DNA from: Streptosporangium sp. NBC_01495
Lineage (GTDB): Bacteria > Actinomycetota > Actinomycetes > Streptosporangiales > Streptosporangiaceae
NCBI RefSeq assembly: GCF_036250735.1
Contig: NZ_CP109430.1
Span: forward strand, 8,370,001 to 8,434,000
Length of the DNA stretch: 64,000 bases
Direction of reading: 5' to 3'
The notes below the pieces were generated by a model. It saw nothing but the letters and a program-made list of their open reading frames with translations. It was not told the origin of the DNA and searched no databases. Shown here piece after piece: positions 24,193 through 33,226 of the stretch (position 1 is its first letter; every line of letters starts with the position of its first letter). A program made the position numbers and the translations under genes.

Positions 24193-25026
24193 ATGGCGGA
24201 GCGCCTGAAGAACCGGGGGCTTGTCGGCGAGCTGGCGGCCGAGTTCGCAGGCACCATGATCCTTATCCTGTTCGGGGTGGCTGTGGTGGCCCAGGTCGTG
24301 GCGGCCGAGATCGGCGACCACGACAGCATCGCGTGGGCGTGGGGGCTCGGGGTGACCCTGGGCGTCTACGTCGCGGCACGCACCAGCGGGGCCCACCTCA
24401 ACCCCGCCGTCAGCGTCGCGCTCGCCGCCTTCAAGGGCTTCCCCTGGCGCAAGGTCCTGCCGTACTCCCTGGCACAGACCGCGGGCGCGTTCGTGGCGGC
24501 GCTCATCGTCCGCCTCAACTACAGCGAGGTGCTGCAGAAGGCCGATCCCGGGCTCACGATCAAGACCCAGGGCGTCTTCTCCACCCTGCCCGGCAACGGG
24601 AGCCTGCCCATCGGCACCTGGGGCGCCTTCCGCGACCAGGTGATCGGCACCGCGATCCTGCTCCTGCTCATCCTCGCCGTCTCCGACGTGCGCAACTCGG
24701 CACCGATGGCCAACCTGGCCCCCTTCGTGGTCGGCCTGATCGTCGTGGCCATCGGCATGGCCTGGGGCACCAACGCCGGGTACGCCATCAACCCCGCACG
24801 CGACTTCGGGCCGCGGCTTGCCTCGTACCTCACCGGGTACGAGACCGCCTGGCAGGATCAGTACGGCCAGCTCTACTTCTGGGTGCCGATCGTGGCACCG
24901 GTGATCGGGGGTCTGATCGGGGCGTTCCTGTACCAGATCCTGATCGCCAGATTCCTTCCCCCCGAGGACGCCGCGCCCGAGGTGGGGCGGGTGCCGCCGT
25001 CCGACGAGAGGGCCGGCACCGCCTGA
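24193..25026 (+). CDS. glpF: Glycerol facilitator / aquaporin family (MIP) channel
   Basis: 277 residues, six membrane helices with two half-helices. Both pore motifs are present, SGAHLNPAVSVAL and AINPARDFGPRLASY; the Asp after the second NPAR is typical of glycerol-conducting members. The N-terminus LVGELAAEFAGTMILILFGV is characteristic. AGGGGGAAAG precedes ATG 24193. It is followed after 87 bp by glycerol kinase on the same strand, so the pair imports and traps glycerol as glycerol-3-phosphate. The glycerol call rests on this operon. Confidence 0.92.
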   Translation: MAERLKNRGLVGELAAEFAGTMILILFGVAVVAQVVAAEIGDHDSIAWAWGLGVTLGVYVAARTSGAHLNPAVSVALAAFKGFPWRKVLPYSLAQTAGAFVAALIVRLNYSEVLQKADPGLTIKTQGVFSTLPGNGSLPIGTWGAFRDQVIGTAILLLLILAVSDVRNSAPMANLAPFVVGLIVVAIGMAWGTNAGYAINPARDFGPRLASYLTGYETAWQDQYGQLYFWVPIVAPVIGGLIGAFLYQILIARFLPPEDAAPEVGRVPPSDERAGTA

Positions 25027-25113
25027 ACGGGAGCGGGACGACGACCGCGGCCGGGAACCGTCACGGGGAGAGCGGCAGATCTCCCGGAGAGTCTCACAAA
25101 GGAGGCACCATCC

Positions 25114-26631
25114 ATGCCTGACTTCGTCGGAGCGATCGACCAGGGAACGACGAGCACCCGTTTCATGATCTTCGATCATGGTGGTAACGAGATAGGCCGC
25201 CACCAGCTCGAACACGAGCAGATCCTGCCGCGGGCCGGGTGGGTCGAGCACAACCCCACGGAGATCTGGGAGCGCACGAGGGCGGTGATCGAGACCGCGA
25301 TGAACAGGGCCGGCCTCGCCGCCTCCGACCTGGCCGCGCTCGGCGTCACCAACCAGCGCGAGACCGCGGTGGTCTGGAACCGCAGGACCGGACGCCCGTA
25401 CCACAACGCGATCGTCTGGCAGGACACCCGCACCGACCGGATCGCCTCCGCCCTGGACCGCGACGGCAGGGGCGACGTCATCCGCCGCAAGGCGGGCCTG
25501 CCCCCGGCGACGTACTTCTCCGGTGGCAAGATCCAGTGGATCCTGGAGAACGTCGAGGGGGTGCGCGAGGCGGCCGAGGCGGGGGAGGCGATCTTCGGCA
25601 ACACCGACACGTGGCTGCTGTGGAACCTGACCGGCGGCACCGACGGCGGCGTGCACGTCACCGACCCGACCAACGCCAGCCGCACGATGCTGATGGACCT
25701 GGAGACCCTCGACTGGGACGACGAGCTGCTGTCGTTCTTCGGCATCCCCCGCCGGATGCTGCCGTCCATCGCCCCCTCCTCCCACCCCGGTCTGTACGGC
25801 ACCACCCGGGCGACCGGCCCGCTGAAGGGAGAGGTCCCGCTCTCCGGCGACCTCGGCGACCAGCAGGCCGCCACCATCGGACAGGTCTGCTTCGGCGTCG
25901 GCGAGGCCAAGAACACCTACGGCACCGGCAACTTCCTGCTGCTCAACACCGGCACCGAGCTCGTACGGTCCCAGAACGGCCTGCTCACCACCGTCTGCTA
26001 CCGCTTCGGCGAGGAGCCGCCGGTGTACGCGCTGGAGGGCTCCATCGCCGTGACGGGCTCCGCCGTGCAGTGGCTGCGCGACCAGCTCGGCATCATCTCC
26101 GGGGCGGCGCAGAGCGAGGCGCTCGCCCGGCAGGTCGAGGACAACGGCGGCGTCTACTTCGTACCCGCCTTCTCCGGCCTCTTCGCCCCGTACTGGCGGT
26201 CCGACGCCCGGGGCGCCATCGTCGGCCTGTCGCGCTTCAACAACAACGCCCACCTCGCGCGGGCCACCCTGGAGTCCATCTGCTACCAGACCCGCGACGT
26301 GGTCGAGGCGATGCGGCAGGACTCCGGCGTCACCCTCGACGTCCTGCGCGTCGACGGCGGCGTCACCGCCAACGACCTGTGCATGCAGATCCAGGCCGAC
26401 CTGCTCGGCGTGCCCGTCTCCCGGCCCGTCGTGGCCGAGACGACCGCCCTGGGGGCCGCGTACGCGGCGGGGCTGGCCGTCGGCTTCTGGAAGTCGACCG
26501 ACGAGCTCAGGCAGAACTGGCAGGAGGGCCGCCGCTGGGAGCCCCAATGGTCGGACGAGCAGCGGGCCACCGGCTACGCGGGCTGGAAGAAGGCGGTCGA
26601 GCGCACCCTCGACTGGGTCGACGTGTCTTAA
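25114..26631 (+). CDS. glpK: Glycerol kinase
   Basis: 505 residues, the family's usual length. FGGY-kinase landmarks: N-terminal [15 protein letters not shown] (ATP phosphate 1 region), [45 protein letters not shown], and the C-terminal signature [22 protein letters not shown]. It phosphorylates glycerol to sn-glycerol-3-phosphate using ATP in the cytoplasm. AAAGGAGG lies at ideal distance from ATG 25114. The downstream neighbour converges on it. No glpD is present in the window. Confidence 0.96.
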   Translation: MPDFVGAIDQGTTSTRFMIFDHGGNEIGRHQLEHEQILPRAGWVEHNPTEIWERTRAVIETAMNRAGLAASDLAALGVTNQRETAVVWNRRTGRPYHNAIVWQDTRTDRIASALDRDGRGDVIRRKAGLPPATYFSGGKIQWILENVEGVREAAEAGEAIFGNTDTWLLWNLTGGTDGGVHVTDPTNASRTMLMDLETLDWDDELLSFFGIPRRMLPSIAPSSHPGLYGTTRATGPLKGEVPLSGDLGDQQAATIGQVCFGVGEAKNTYGTGNFLLLNTGTELVRSQNGLLTTVCYRFGEEPPVYALEGSIAVTGSAVQWLRDQLGIISGAAQSEALARQVEDNGGVYFVPAFSGLFAPYWRSDARGAIVGLSRFNNNAHLARATLESICYQTRDVVEAMRQDSGVTLDVLRVDGGVTANDLCMQIQADLLGVPVSRPVVAETTALGAAYAAGLAVGFWKSTDELRQNWQEGRRWEPQWSDEQRATGYAGWKKAVERTLDWVDVS

Positions 26632-26633
26632 AC

Positions 26634-26648
26634 GACCGGATCCCGGTC
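26634..26648. terminator. Short hairpin between glpK and the Roadblock gene
   Basis: GACCGG-ATC-CCGGTC forms a 6-bp perfect stem just after the glpK stop, in a 33-bp convergent gap. It is a weak terminator candidate. Confidence 0.35.
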
Positions 26649-26664
26649 GCGGGTGGGGTCCCGG

Positions 26665-27033
26665 TCAGGCTCCGGCGAGCAGCACGCCCAGCCTCTCGAC
26701 CGTGGGTCGGGACTCCACGTGCAACCGGGAGACGTCCAGCCCCTCGTCGGCGAGCACGACGAGCAGCGCCTCCTGGCGGACGGCGTAGACGACGATGTAT
26801 CCGCTGCGGCAGCGGGTCACCACCTCGCGAAGCTCCCCCATGCCCACCTCGTAGCCCGTCCGCTTGCCCAGGCCCAGCGTGGCGGCGGCCAGCGCCGCCA
26901 GCACCTCGGGCCTCGCCCCCTCGCTGTCGGCCGCGACGAGCAACCCGTCCACGGACGCGACGGCCGTCTCCAGCACGCCGACCACCTGATCGCGCAGGAT
27001 CTTCAGCTCGGCGAGCACCGCTTGCCTGCTCAT
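26665..27033 (-). CDS. Roadblock/LC7 domain protein
   Basis: 122 residues, a single Roadblock/LC7 fold (MglB-like): SVDGLLVAADSEGARPEVLAALAAATLGLGKR and the strand-rich GYIVVYAVRQEALLVVLADEG. Such proteins form dimers that act as activators or scaffolds of small Ras-like GTPases. ATG 27033 has GGAGG six bases upstream; a GTG one codon earlier is also possible. It is close to a DUF4388-like gene in the same orientation and to a second Roadblock-like gene at 28656. No GTPase gene is in the window. Confidence 0.8.
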   Translation of the reverse strand: MSRQAVLAELKILRDQVVGVLETAVASVDGLLVAADSEGARPEVLAALAAATLGLGKRTGYEVGMGELREVVTRCRSGYIVVYAVRQEALLVVLADEGLDVSRLHVESRPTVERLGVLLAGA

Positions 27034-27060
27034 CACATACCTCCAGCGTGGAGACGACCC

Positions 27061-27180
27061 CGGGCTCGAGGCCCGGGGAGGGAACGCGGCACGATGCCGC
27101 GCGAAAGGGCTCTCTCGAAAGTCCGAGCGGGCCCGGGGAGGGAACGCGGCACGATGCCGCGCGAAGGGACTTTCCCGGAA
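27061..27180. repeat. Two-copy 60-bp tandem repeat containing a hairpin
   Basis: Bases 27071-27105 and 27131-27165 are identical over 35 bp, with exactly 60-bp spacing. The flanks are partly conserved, and a third degenerate start appears near 27181. Each copy contains CGCGGCA-CGA-TGCCGCG, a 7-bp perfect stem with a 3-base loop. It lies between the two leftward genes of the Roadblock cluster and may attenuate transcription into the Roadblock gene. Confidence 0.85.
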
Positions 27181-27270
27181 GCCCGAGCAAGCCCGGTGGA
27201 CGGGGCGCCGTCTCGGCCGCCCCGGCGCGGAAAGGTGCCGGTCCGGGCCGCGGCGGGGGTGTCGAAGCCG

Positions 27271-28185
27271 TCAGTCACCGGCGGGGCCGATCTCTTCCGG
27301 CTCCTGTGGGGGCAGGGACCGGGGGGCGAGGAGGGGCCGGGATCGGATCAGTCCTCCCCCGATGGCGGCCAGCATCTCATTGATCTTGCTGGTGCCCGGG
27401 TGGCGGCGCGGCAGCCGGGAGCCCGAGCTCTCGTCCGGATCCTCCGCCGCGGGCTCGGGGGCGGGGGTCTCCTTCTCCACCGACGGACCGTCGAGGTCGA
27501 GCACCCCCTCCTCGACCATCCTGGCGATCTCGCTCATCACCGAGAACAGGCCCTTGCCCAGGACGAAGGCGATGTCGCGCGGCGTCCGGCGTCCGTTCGC
27601 CCGCTCCAGGACGGCACGGCGGATGCGGTCGGAGCCGAGCAGCGTGGGAACGGGGACGGCCGGGGGCACGGGCCTGACCCTCATGGACAGGCCCAGCCGA
27701 CGCCAGGTCTCCACGTGCCCCATGCGGCGCGCGGTCTCCCGCGCCAGCCGCTCGCGCCCGACCCCGGGCAGGACGGGCAGCAGCGGCAGGCGGTCGCCTG
27801 GCCCCACCGTCTCCGCGGCACACGACTCGACACCGTAGAGGACCATGGCGAACACCGCGTCGAAGAGCGCGGCCAGGCACACCGCCTCCAGGCTCGCCTC
27901 GCCGATGACGCCGCGCCCGGCGAGTTCGGCGGCCAGCCGGTCGGAGGGGGCACCGGTCGTGTACGCGTCGGTCCAGTCCTTCTCCGACACCCTGCCCGAC
28001 CGCAGCAGCAGCGACTCCGGGCCGGGGGCGACCGGCGTCGTGGCGGCCACCACGAGGCCGTCCCTGACCCACAGTGCCCCTCCCGGACCGCCCTCGACGC
28101 GCAGCACACCGGAGAATCCCTCGGGCGAGAGTCTGCGCAGGAGCTTTCCGATCTCGCCCAGGACCTCCGGCTCCGCGGCGGTCAC
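27271..28185 (-). CDS. DUF4388-like effector protein
   Basis: 304 residues. The N-terminal part, VLGEIGKLLRRLSPEGFSGVLRVEGGPGGALWVRDGLVVAA, has the pattern of DUF4388 (PatA-like) domains, which occur in bacterial small-GTPase and two-component modules. A helical middle (about 90-235) contains RIRRAVLERANGRRTPRDIAFVLG, resembling a winged helix. A Pro/Glu-rich linker and short basic C-terminus follow. GTG start. It is upstream of the Roadblock gene, with the 60-bp repeats between. Function is inferred from domain style and neighbours only. Confidence 0.6.
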   Translation of the reverse strand: MTAAEPEVLGEIGKLLRRLSPEGFSGVLRVEGGPGGALWVRDGLVVAATTPVAPGPESLLLRSGRVSEKDWTDAYTTGAPSDRLAAELAGRGVIGEASLEAVCLAALFDAVFAMVLYGVESCAAETVGPGDRLPLLPVLPGVGRERLARETARRMGHVETWRRLGLSMRVRPVPPAVPVPTLLGSDRIRRAVLERANGRRTPRDIAFVLGKGLFSVMSEIARMVEEGVLDLDGPSVEKETPAPEPAAEDPDESSGSRLPRRHPGTSKINEMLAAIGGGLIRSRPLLAPRSLPPQEPEEIGPAGD

Positions 28186-28655
28186 ACCGTCATCCCGTTC
28201 TGGGAGAGGGAGCGGTCCATCGCTCCACGAGACGGCATCGGCTGGGTCACGGCCGACGACGGCACAAGGTCACCTCTGGTTCTGCTCGCGGAAGGCGAGT
28301 CGTTCAGGTGCGGAATGCGGGTCGGCCCTCACCACCGGATACCTCACCGACTCTCCCGCGGGCGCCCGGACGGGGAGACGAGACCGCCGCCGGACGAGCC
28401 GGGAGACGCCCGGACGCGGCACGACGCCCCTGACCCTGTGAAGGGGACGGGCATGTCCCCGGCCACGAGGTCAGGCTCGGGATATCTCCCTGAATGAGCC
28501 GATCATCCGCTACTACACCATATTGCACTTCACTAACGGTAGTAGTTAAGTGTACTTTACGTATCGACAGTCACAAACTGCCTCATCTGCGTGTCCGATA
28601 GTCCCCTCCCCCGGCGAGGCACCGGGACGCACCCGTTCACCTGGGAAAGAAGCTC
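28186..28655. other. Divergent intergenic region with AT-rich inverted repeats
   Basis: No gene is supported in these 470 bp. The first 300 bp are GC-rich without clear signal. Around 28500-28570 the DNA turns AT-rich and contains CTACTAC (28510) with GTAGTAG (28539), and CACTAAC (28531) with GTTAAGTG (28545). These overlapping inverted repeats look like operator sequence for the Roadblock-like gene at 28656. Confidence 0.45.
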
Positions 28656-29021
28656 ATGAACATCGAAACCGCCCTCAAGGAAAGCATGACGATCGACGGC
28701 GCGGTCGGCGCGGCGCTGGTCGACTACGAAAGCGGCATGTGCCTCGGCACGATCGGGGGAGGACGCGAGCTCGACCTGGAGGTGGCGGCCGCGGGCAACA
28801 CCGACGTCGTCCGGGCGAAGGTCCGGACCCTGGCCGCGCTGAACATCAACGACGCCGTCGAGGACATCCTCATCACGCTGGCCAAGCAGTATCACATCAT
28901 CAGGCTCCTGTCCGACAGCGCCGGCCACACCTTCCTCTACCTGGTGCTCGACCGCGACCGCGCCAACCTGGCCCTGGCCAGGCACCACCTCAGGCGCATC
29001 GAGGCCGCACTCACCATCTAG
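28656..29021 (+). CDS. Second Roadblock/LC7-like protein
   Basis: 121 residues. The strand-helix pattern TIDGAVGAALVDYESGMCLGTIGGG, a long helix with VRAKVRTLAALNINDAVEDILITL, then QYHIIRLLSDSAGHTFLYLVLDR, matches a Roadblock fold, although sequence similarity to the copy at 26665 is low. It is transcribed away from the DUF4388-like gene. The ribosome site is weak (GAAAGAAG). Proteins of this kind in actinomycetes are usually of unknown function. Confidence 0.65.
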   Translation: MNIETALKESMTIDGAVGAALVDYESGMCLGTIGGGRELDLEVAAAGNTDVVRAKVRTLAALNINDAVEDILITLAKQYHIIRLLSDSAGHTFLYLVLDRDRANLALARHHLRRIEAALTI

Positions 29022-29138
29022 GCGTACGGGAACCACGGGGCGACATCACGACCAGGTGCCGCAGGGGCGGCGCGGCCCTGGTCGACGCGCGGACGAGTCC
29101 TCCGGCATCTGCGGCGCGAAGGGATGACACCACTTTCC

Positions 29139-29157
29139 GGTACCGCCATTGGGTACC
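29139..29157. promoter_or_regulatory. Toxin-antitoxin operator/promoter
   Basis: Two GGTACC hexamers (29139-29144 and 29152-29157) lie in the promoter. The second overlaps a -10-like TACCAT that is only six bases from the antitoxin ATG, suggesting a leaderless or nearly leaderless transcript. Ribbon-helix-helix antitoxins typically repress at such repeats. Confidence 0.5.
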
Positions 29158-29165
29158 ATCTCGTC

Positions 29166-29366
29166 ATGGACCTTCGCCTTCGCCTTCCCGACGAGACCCA
29201 CCGGCGGCTGCGCGCCGTCGCCGACGAGAGCGACAACAGCCTCAACGCCGAAATCCTGCTCGCCATCGAGGAGCATCTGGAACGCAGGCAGACCAGCGCG
29301 GTGCGGGCCATCGCCCGCAAGGTCGCCAAGCGTGACGCCGAACTCCTGGACAGGCTCTCCAAATGA
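29166..29366 (+). CDS. Ribbon-helix-helix antitoxin (Arc type)
   Basis: 66 residues. MDLRLRLPDETHRRLRAVADESDNSLNAEILLAIEEHLERR is an Arc/MetJ-type ribbon-helix-helix: one strand for DNA contact, two helices for dimerisation. The basic C-terminus (AIARKVAKRDAELLDRLSK) would block the toxin. Its stop overlaps the toxin ATG by 4 bp, the usual antitoxin-first order. It should bind the GGTACC repeats at its own promoter. The start at 29166 is preferred to an upstream in-frame ATG because it aligns with the domain edge. Confidence 0.85.
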   Translation: MDLRLRLPDETHRRLRAVADESDNSLNAEILLAIEEHLERRQTSAVRAIARKVAKRDAELLDRLSK

Positions 29367-29737
29367 CCGTCTACCTCACGAAGGCCGACGTTCTGGCCAT
29401 CGCCGAGGAGATCCTGCCTTCGGTCGGCCTGCGAGACGGCGGCCAGTTGCACGCGGCGGTGCTCAGGCCGCAGACCAGCGTGTTCGGGGACGACGCCTAC
29501 CCCGACCTGTGGACCAAGGCGGCCGCGCTGATGCAGAGCCTGATCATCGGTCATCCTCTGGTCGACGGGAACAAGCGGCTCGGCTGGACCTCGGCCGTCG
29601 TCTTCCTGGAGCTGAACGGCGAGACGCTGAGCGGCACCGACGCGGACGCCGCCGAAGCCCTCGTGATCGCCGTCACCACGGGAGAGCCGGACGACGTGAC
29701 CGAGATCGCCAAGCGGCTCCGCGAACTGGAGCCGTAG
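29363..29737 (+). CDS. Doc-family toxin (Fic fold)
   Basis: 124 residues, typical Doc length. The Fic-type motif HPLVDGNKRLGW (64-75) keeps the catalytic His and the DGNKR anion loop. In classical Doc the toxin phosphorylates EF-Tu, arresting translation; other Fic proteins transfer AMP. Substrate cannot be told from the sequence. Most Doc partners are Phd antitoxins, whereas this one is paired with a ribbon-helix-helix protein. It is translationally coupled to the antitoxin. No Phd-like domain is seen nearby. Confidence 0.88.
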   Translation: MTVYLTKADVLAIAEEILPSVGLRDGGQLHAAVLRPQTSVFGDDAYPDLWTKAAALMQSLIIGHPLVDGNKRLGWTSAVVFLELNGETLSGTDADAAEALVIAVTTGEPDDVTEIAKRLRELEP

Positions 29738-29839
29738 ACCACGGCAGGTTCGAAGGCGACCCATTCCACCGGGGAACGTAGAAAGACCAAGGGCGGCCGG
29801 GGCGGCGGTGGCGCCGACCCGACCGCCCTTCGGCGATCT

Positions 29840-29863
29840 GTTCCGCACGGTTCGGTGCGGAAC
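29840..29863 (-). terminator. ssrA terminator
   Basis: GTTCCGCAC and GTGCGGAAC form a 9-bp perfect stem with a 6-base loop, starting 6 bp after the mature tmRNA 3' end on the minus strand. No T-run follows. Confidence 0.75.
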
Positions 29864-29868
29864 GGGGG

Positions 29869-30250
29869 TGGAGGTGGCGGGAATCGAACCCGCGTCCTTC
29901 AACTCCAAGACAGGGCTTCTCCGGGTGGAGCCTGCTGTGCTTTTCTCAGCCCCGGCAATCACGCAGGCAAGTCGCCGACGGGCTCAGCCACAGTAAAATT
30001 TCCCGATCTTCCCCGTGGCCGGGTCGATCGGTTGAGCCTCCTAGCGATGCCGGATCCGGGCCGGAGGCGCTCCCGGGCCGGCAGAAGTCACTCGCTGCTT
30101 AGGCGGCGAGTGCCAGGTTGCCCTGGCTGACTTCGGAGTGCGTCTTATTGGCACTTGTTGGTCGCGGTCACAGTGTTAACGAGGTTATGTCCGCAGTCCT
30201 CGACCCGCTTCACCTGACTTGAAAAGCCAAAGTCGAAACCAGTCACCCCC
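29869..30250 (-). ncRNA. ssrA: tmRNA (10Sa RNA)
   Basis: The tRNA-like ends pair: 5' GGGGGUG (30250-30244) with 3' CACCUCC (29876-29870), with one G-U and discriminator A at 29869; CCA is not fully encoded. The T arm GGGTTCGATTCCC and the 5' GACTGGTTTCGAC segment are typical. The tag frame (30152-30099) reads ANKTHSEVSQGNLALAA and then TAA, within a 382-nt RNA. It rescues stalled ribosomes with SmpB, encoded 2.4 kb upstream on the same strand. The tag is unusual in length (17 residues) but keeps the LALAA protease signal. Confidence 0.95.
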
Positions 30251-30739
30251 TGTTGAGTTTTCAACGCGACCCCGAGGGGCCGAGCTATCCGAAGATACCC
30301 CTTACAACACGGCTAACGCGAATCGAATTCCCGCCCGGCGCGCTACGGCGGACCCCGCCTGACCGCGCCGGATGGCGTGCGGGCCGGTGCCGGCAACTCA
30401 GGCGCGGCGGGGGCCCGGCGGCCCGCCAAGGCCTCGCCCAGCTGCGAGGGCACCCCACGGCCGGCCCCCTGGCGGAGGCCGGAAGCACAAGGCGACCGAA
30501 GCCACCGGGACGCCGAGCGCCCGAACGCCGAAACCCCGGGGACACCCGCGAATCGCGAGCGCCCCCGGGGTCGACCGGCAGGGTCGAGCCGGTCCTGACG
30601 GCAGGGCTTCCCCCGAGATGAAGCCCTGATCTCATCACAGCGACCGAGTCCGCAACCCCCCAAGCGGAGCCCGGTCACTTAGAAGGACGCAAACGAGACA
30701 CCCCATGGTTGCTCAGGGTGAAAAAATTATTACAGACAG
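30251..30739 (-). other. Intergenic region between the PBP-like gene and ssrA
   Basis: 489 bp without a supported gene. It contains several hairpins next to the PBP-like stop, a very GC-rich middle, and the presumed ssrA promoter at its left end. A TTGA-AAAC-TCAA element (30252-30263) borders the tmRNA 5' end. I cannot assign -35/-10 boxes with confidence. Confidence 0.4.
30602..30628 (-). terminator. Terminator of the ftsEX/smpB/PBP-like block
   Basis: CAGGGCTTC and GAAGCCCTG form a 9-bp perfect stem with a 9-base loop, about 110 bp downstream of the PBP-like stop on the minus strand. An AT-rich TAATAATTTTTT tract lies between. Confidence 0.55.
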
Positions 30740-32641
30740 TCACAGTCCGGCGTGGAGCCCCTGGAAGAACCGCCCGGCGACGGCCGCTCCCGCTGCGGCG
30801 TCCGAGCTCTGCGCCAGCACGGCGACGGCCACGTCCCCCTGCCACCCCACGAACCAGGCGAGCGGCTTGCGGTTCTGCGAGGCGACGGCGGTGATGCCGT
30901 GGACGGGGTCGCCGAGGGCCGCGGCGGCACGCGCCGAGCCCGCGGTCACCCCGCTGCGCATGAAGACGCGGAGGGTCTCGACCGTCTTGTCGTCCAGCTT
31001 GATCGGGTCCGGCGCCTTGGACGGCTTGGCGTCGGTCGTGGGGTCGGCCGTCCGGGGTTCGGTGACCAGGACCGGCGGGCGCCAGGTGCCCGAGGCGACG
31101 GCCCCCGCGACCAGCGCCATGGACAGCGGGCTGACCACGACGTTCTGCCCGGTGATGGCCCTGGCCGTGGCCGCGTCGTTCTTCAGCGGCTTCTTGGAGT
31201 TCACGGAGCCGCTGAACGACTTCAGCGGGAGGGTCCAGGACACTCCGATGCCGAACTTCGCGGCGTCGGCCGCCAGCTCCGAGCCGTTGATCCTGCGGGC
31301 CAGCGCGGCGAGCGCGGTCACGCAGCCGGTGGCGAAGTTGGCCTGGAGGGTCGGCGAACTCCCGGCGGGCACGCCCTCCTGGTGGAACGCGGCACCCCCG
31401 ACGGACCTGTCGGCCGGACAGGCCAGCTTCTGCTTGGGATCGATCTTCGCCCTCAGCATGCCCTCGACGGACATGATCGAGAACGCGGTCCCGGCCGGGA
31501 ACCTCCCGGCGAGGGCGTGCCTCTCCTGGTTGTACTCCGGGGTGCTGGACACCGCCAGGATGTCGCCGGTCGAAGCCTGGACCGCGACCAGCATGCCGGG
31601 AGTCCCGCCCAGCAGCGCTCTGTCGGCCGCCTTCTGGTGGGAGCGGTCGAGCGTGGTCTCGACCGGCGAGGTGGAGCGGTCGGGCCGCCACTTCTTGAGC
31701 TCGGTCACCTTGAGCGTCTTGAGGTCGACGGTGATCACACTCGTGTCGGTCGAGCCGGTCAGATGCTCCTGGTACGCCTTCTGCAGACCGGCCCTGCCGA
31801 CCGTGTCCCCGGCCCGCTGCGGGCCGCCGAGCTGCTGCTCGCTCTCCGGGGTGACGGCGGTGACGGTGCCGACGATCTGGGTGGGCGAGGCGGGGGCCAG
31901 CGCCTGCTCCTGCGGAGAGAGCTCGATGCCGGGGATGGCCTCCAACTGGCCTCGCAGCTGCCCGAACTTCGTACGGCCGAAGGTGACCAGCGGCACCTGA
32001 AGGTTGGGCGGCGCGGAGCGGATCCGGCTCAGCAGGCGGTCCTGCGGGAAACCGGTGATCTTGGAGAGCTTCTCGCAGAGATCTTCCGCCGCGCCGCTCT
32101 TCAGGTTGGCCGGGACCACGCTCGCCACGTACAGGACGGCCTTGTCCTGCAGCGGGTCGCGGTTGCGGTCGAGGATCGGCTGGCGGCCCTCGGGGATGAC
32201 CTTCACGGCGAACCGCTCACCCTCGCGCAGCTGGGGGTGCAGGACCCTGGGCGACCAGCGCACCTTCCACTGGCCGTCGACCAGATGGAGCGGCAGCTTG
32301 CCCTCGTACTCCCACAGGGGGTTGTTCTCCCCCAGGTCGACCTCGGCGTCGAAGTCGGCCTCGACCTCGTCCGCCGCACGCCGCATGCTCGTGACGTTGA
32401 AGCGGAACGAGGCCGCGTCGAGCTGGAGCTTGGCGTCCTCCAGCGCCCGGCTGACCACCTTCTGGTCGCCGTCCGTGCGCCTGGCCGCGGCGGCGTAGTC
32501 GCCCGTCTGCCAGCCGATCAGGAAGTCACGCACCGCCTCGTGGGCCGAGGGCTCCTCGAAGCAGGCGGACAGCATGGGAGCCGTCGCCACCAGCGCGAGC
32601 GCGGCGGCGGCGGTTCGCCGGGCCCTGCCCCTCACGATCAC
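30740..32641 (-). CDS. Penicillin-binding-protein-like lipoprotein with degenerate transpeptidase site
   Basis: 633 residues. Lipobox LSAC (Cys27), then an NTF2-like MecA_N domain (about 30-145), a PBP dimerisation domain (about 150-320) and a transpeptidase-like domain (about 345-630). The three catalytic motifs are lost: SxxK is TAFS (385-388, in [11 protein letters not shown]), SxN reads TGC in [13 protein letters not shown], and the KTG strand reads ITAVAS. Acylation of penicillin or stem peptide therefore looks impossible; a structural or regulatory role in the cell wall is inferred. GTG start overlaps the smpB stop by 4 bp. Confidence 0.85.
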   Translation of the reverse strand: MIVRGRARRTAAAALALVATAPMLSACFEEPSAHEAVRDFLIGWQTGDYAAAARRTDGDQKVVSRALEDAKLQLDAASFRFNVTSMRRAADEVEADFDAEVDLGENNPLWEYEGKLPLHLVDGQWKVRWSPRVLHPQLREGERFAVKVIPEGRQPILDRNRDPLQDKAVLYVASVVPANLKSGAAEDLCEKLSKITGFPQDRLLSRIRSAPPNLQVPLVTFGRTKFGQLRGQLEAIPGIELSPQEQALAPASPTQIVGTVTAVTPESEQQLGGPQRAGDTVGRAGLQKAYQEHLTGSTDTSVITVDLKTLKVTELKKWRPDRSTSPVETTLDRSHQKAADRALLGGTPGMLVAVQASTGDILAVSSTPEYNQERHALAGRFPAGTAFSIMSVEGMLRAKIDPKQKLACPADRSVGGAAFHQEGVPAGSSPTLQANFATGCVTALAALARRINGSELAADAAKFGIGVSWTLPLKSFSGSVNSKKPLKNDAATARAITGQNVVVSPLSMALVAGAVASGTWRPPVLVTEPRTADPTTDAKPSKAPDPIKLDDKTVETLRVFMRSGVTAGSARAAAALGDPVHGITAVASQNRKPLAWFVGWQGDVAVAVLAQSSDAAAGAAVAGRFFQGLHAGL

Positions 32642-33105
32642 CTGTTCCTGTGCCTGAGCGCGCGCGCCATCTCCCGCTTGGCCTGGTTCTCGGCCAGCGT
32701 CTGCCGCTTGTCCCAGTCTTTCTTTCCCTTGGCGAGGCCGATCTCTATCTTGGCCTTGCCGTCCTTGAAGTAGATGGCGAGCGGCACCAGGGTCAGGCCG
32801 CCCTCCTTGGTCTTGGAGACCAGCTTGTCGATCTCCTTGCGGTGGAGCAGAAGCTTGCGGGATCGGCGCGCGGCGTGGTTGGTCCAGGTCCCCATGGTGT
32901 ACTCGGGAATGTGGACGTTGATCAGCCAGGCCTCGCCGTCCTTGATGACGGCGTACCCGTCGAGGAGAGAGGCACGGCCGAGCCGCAGCGACTTGACCTC
33001 CGTGCCCTGGAGCACGAGACCAGCCTCGTAGGTGTCCTCGATGTGGTAGTCGTGCCAGGCACGCTTGTTCTGGGCGATTACCTTCCGCCCGGTCTCACGT
33101 GGCAT
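32638..33105 (-). CDS. smpB: SsrA-binding protein SmpB
   Basis: 155 residues, standard length. The start [40 protein letters not shown] is the family's signature. [31 protein letters not shown] and the basic C-terminal tail [32 protein letters not shown] (decoding-centre contact) are intact. It binds the tRNA-like part of tmRNA and brings it to stalled ribosomes. Its stop overlaps the PBP-like start, so that gene is probably translationally coupled to smpB. Confidence 0.97.
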   Translation of the reverse strand: MPRETGRKVIAQNKRAWHDYHIEDTYEAGLVLQGTEVKSLRLGRASLLDGYAVIKDGEAWLINVHIPEYTMGTWTNHAARRSRKLLLHRKEIDKLVSKTKEGGLTLVPLAIYFKDGKAKIEIGLAKGKKDWDKRQTLAENQAKREMARALRHRNR

Positions 33106-33140
33106 GTCTGGAGCCTACCGGTGACCGGGGCCACGGGCCG

Positions 33141-33158
33141 CGCCCGCGAGCGCGGGCG
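33141..33158. terminator. Hairpin between ftsX and smpB
   Basis: CGCCCGC-GAGC-GCGGGCG forms a 7-bp perfect stem with a 4-base loop in the 121-bp gap. It may terminate or attenuate ftsEX transcripts before smpB. Confidence 0.4.
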
Positions 33159-33226
33159 GGGCCTCGATCGGCGCGCGGGCGCACCGCGCTCGCGGGACGG
33201 TCACGGCGGACGGGGTCACGGGATCG

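Noticed and set aside
29124-29165. Upstream in-frame start of the antitoxin (MTPLSGTAIGYHLV)
   Set aside because: It would translate the GGTACC operator; the RHH domain starts at ATG 29166.
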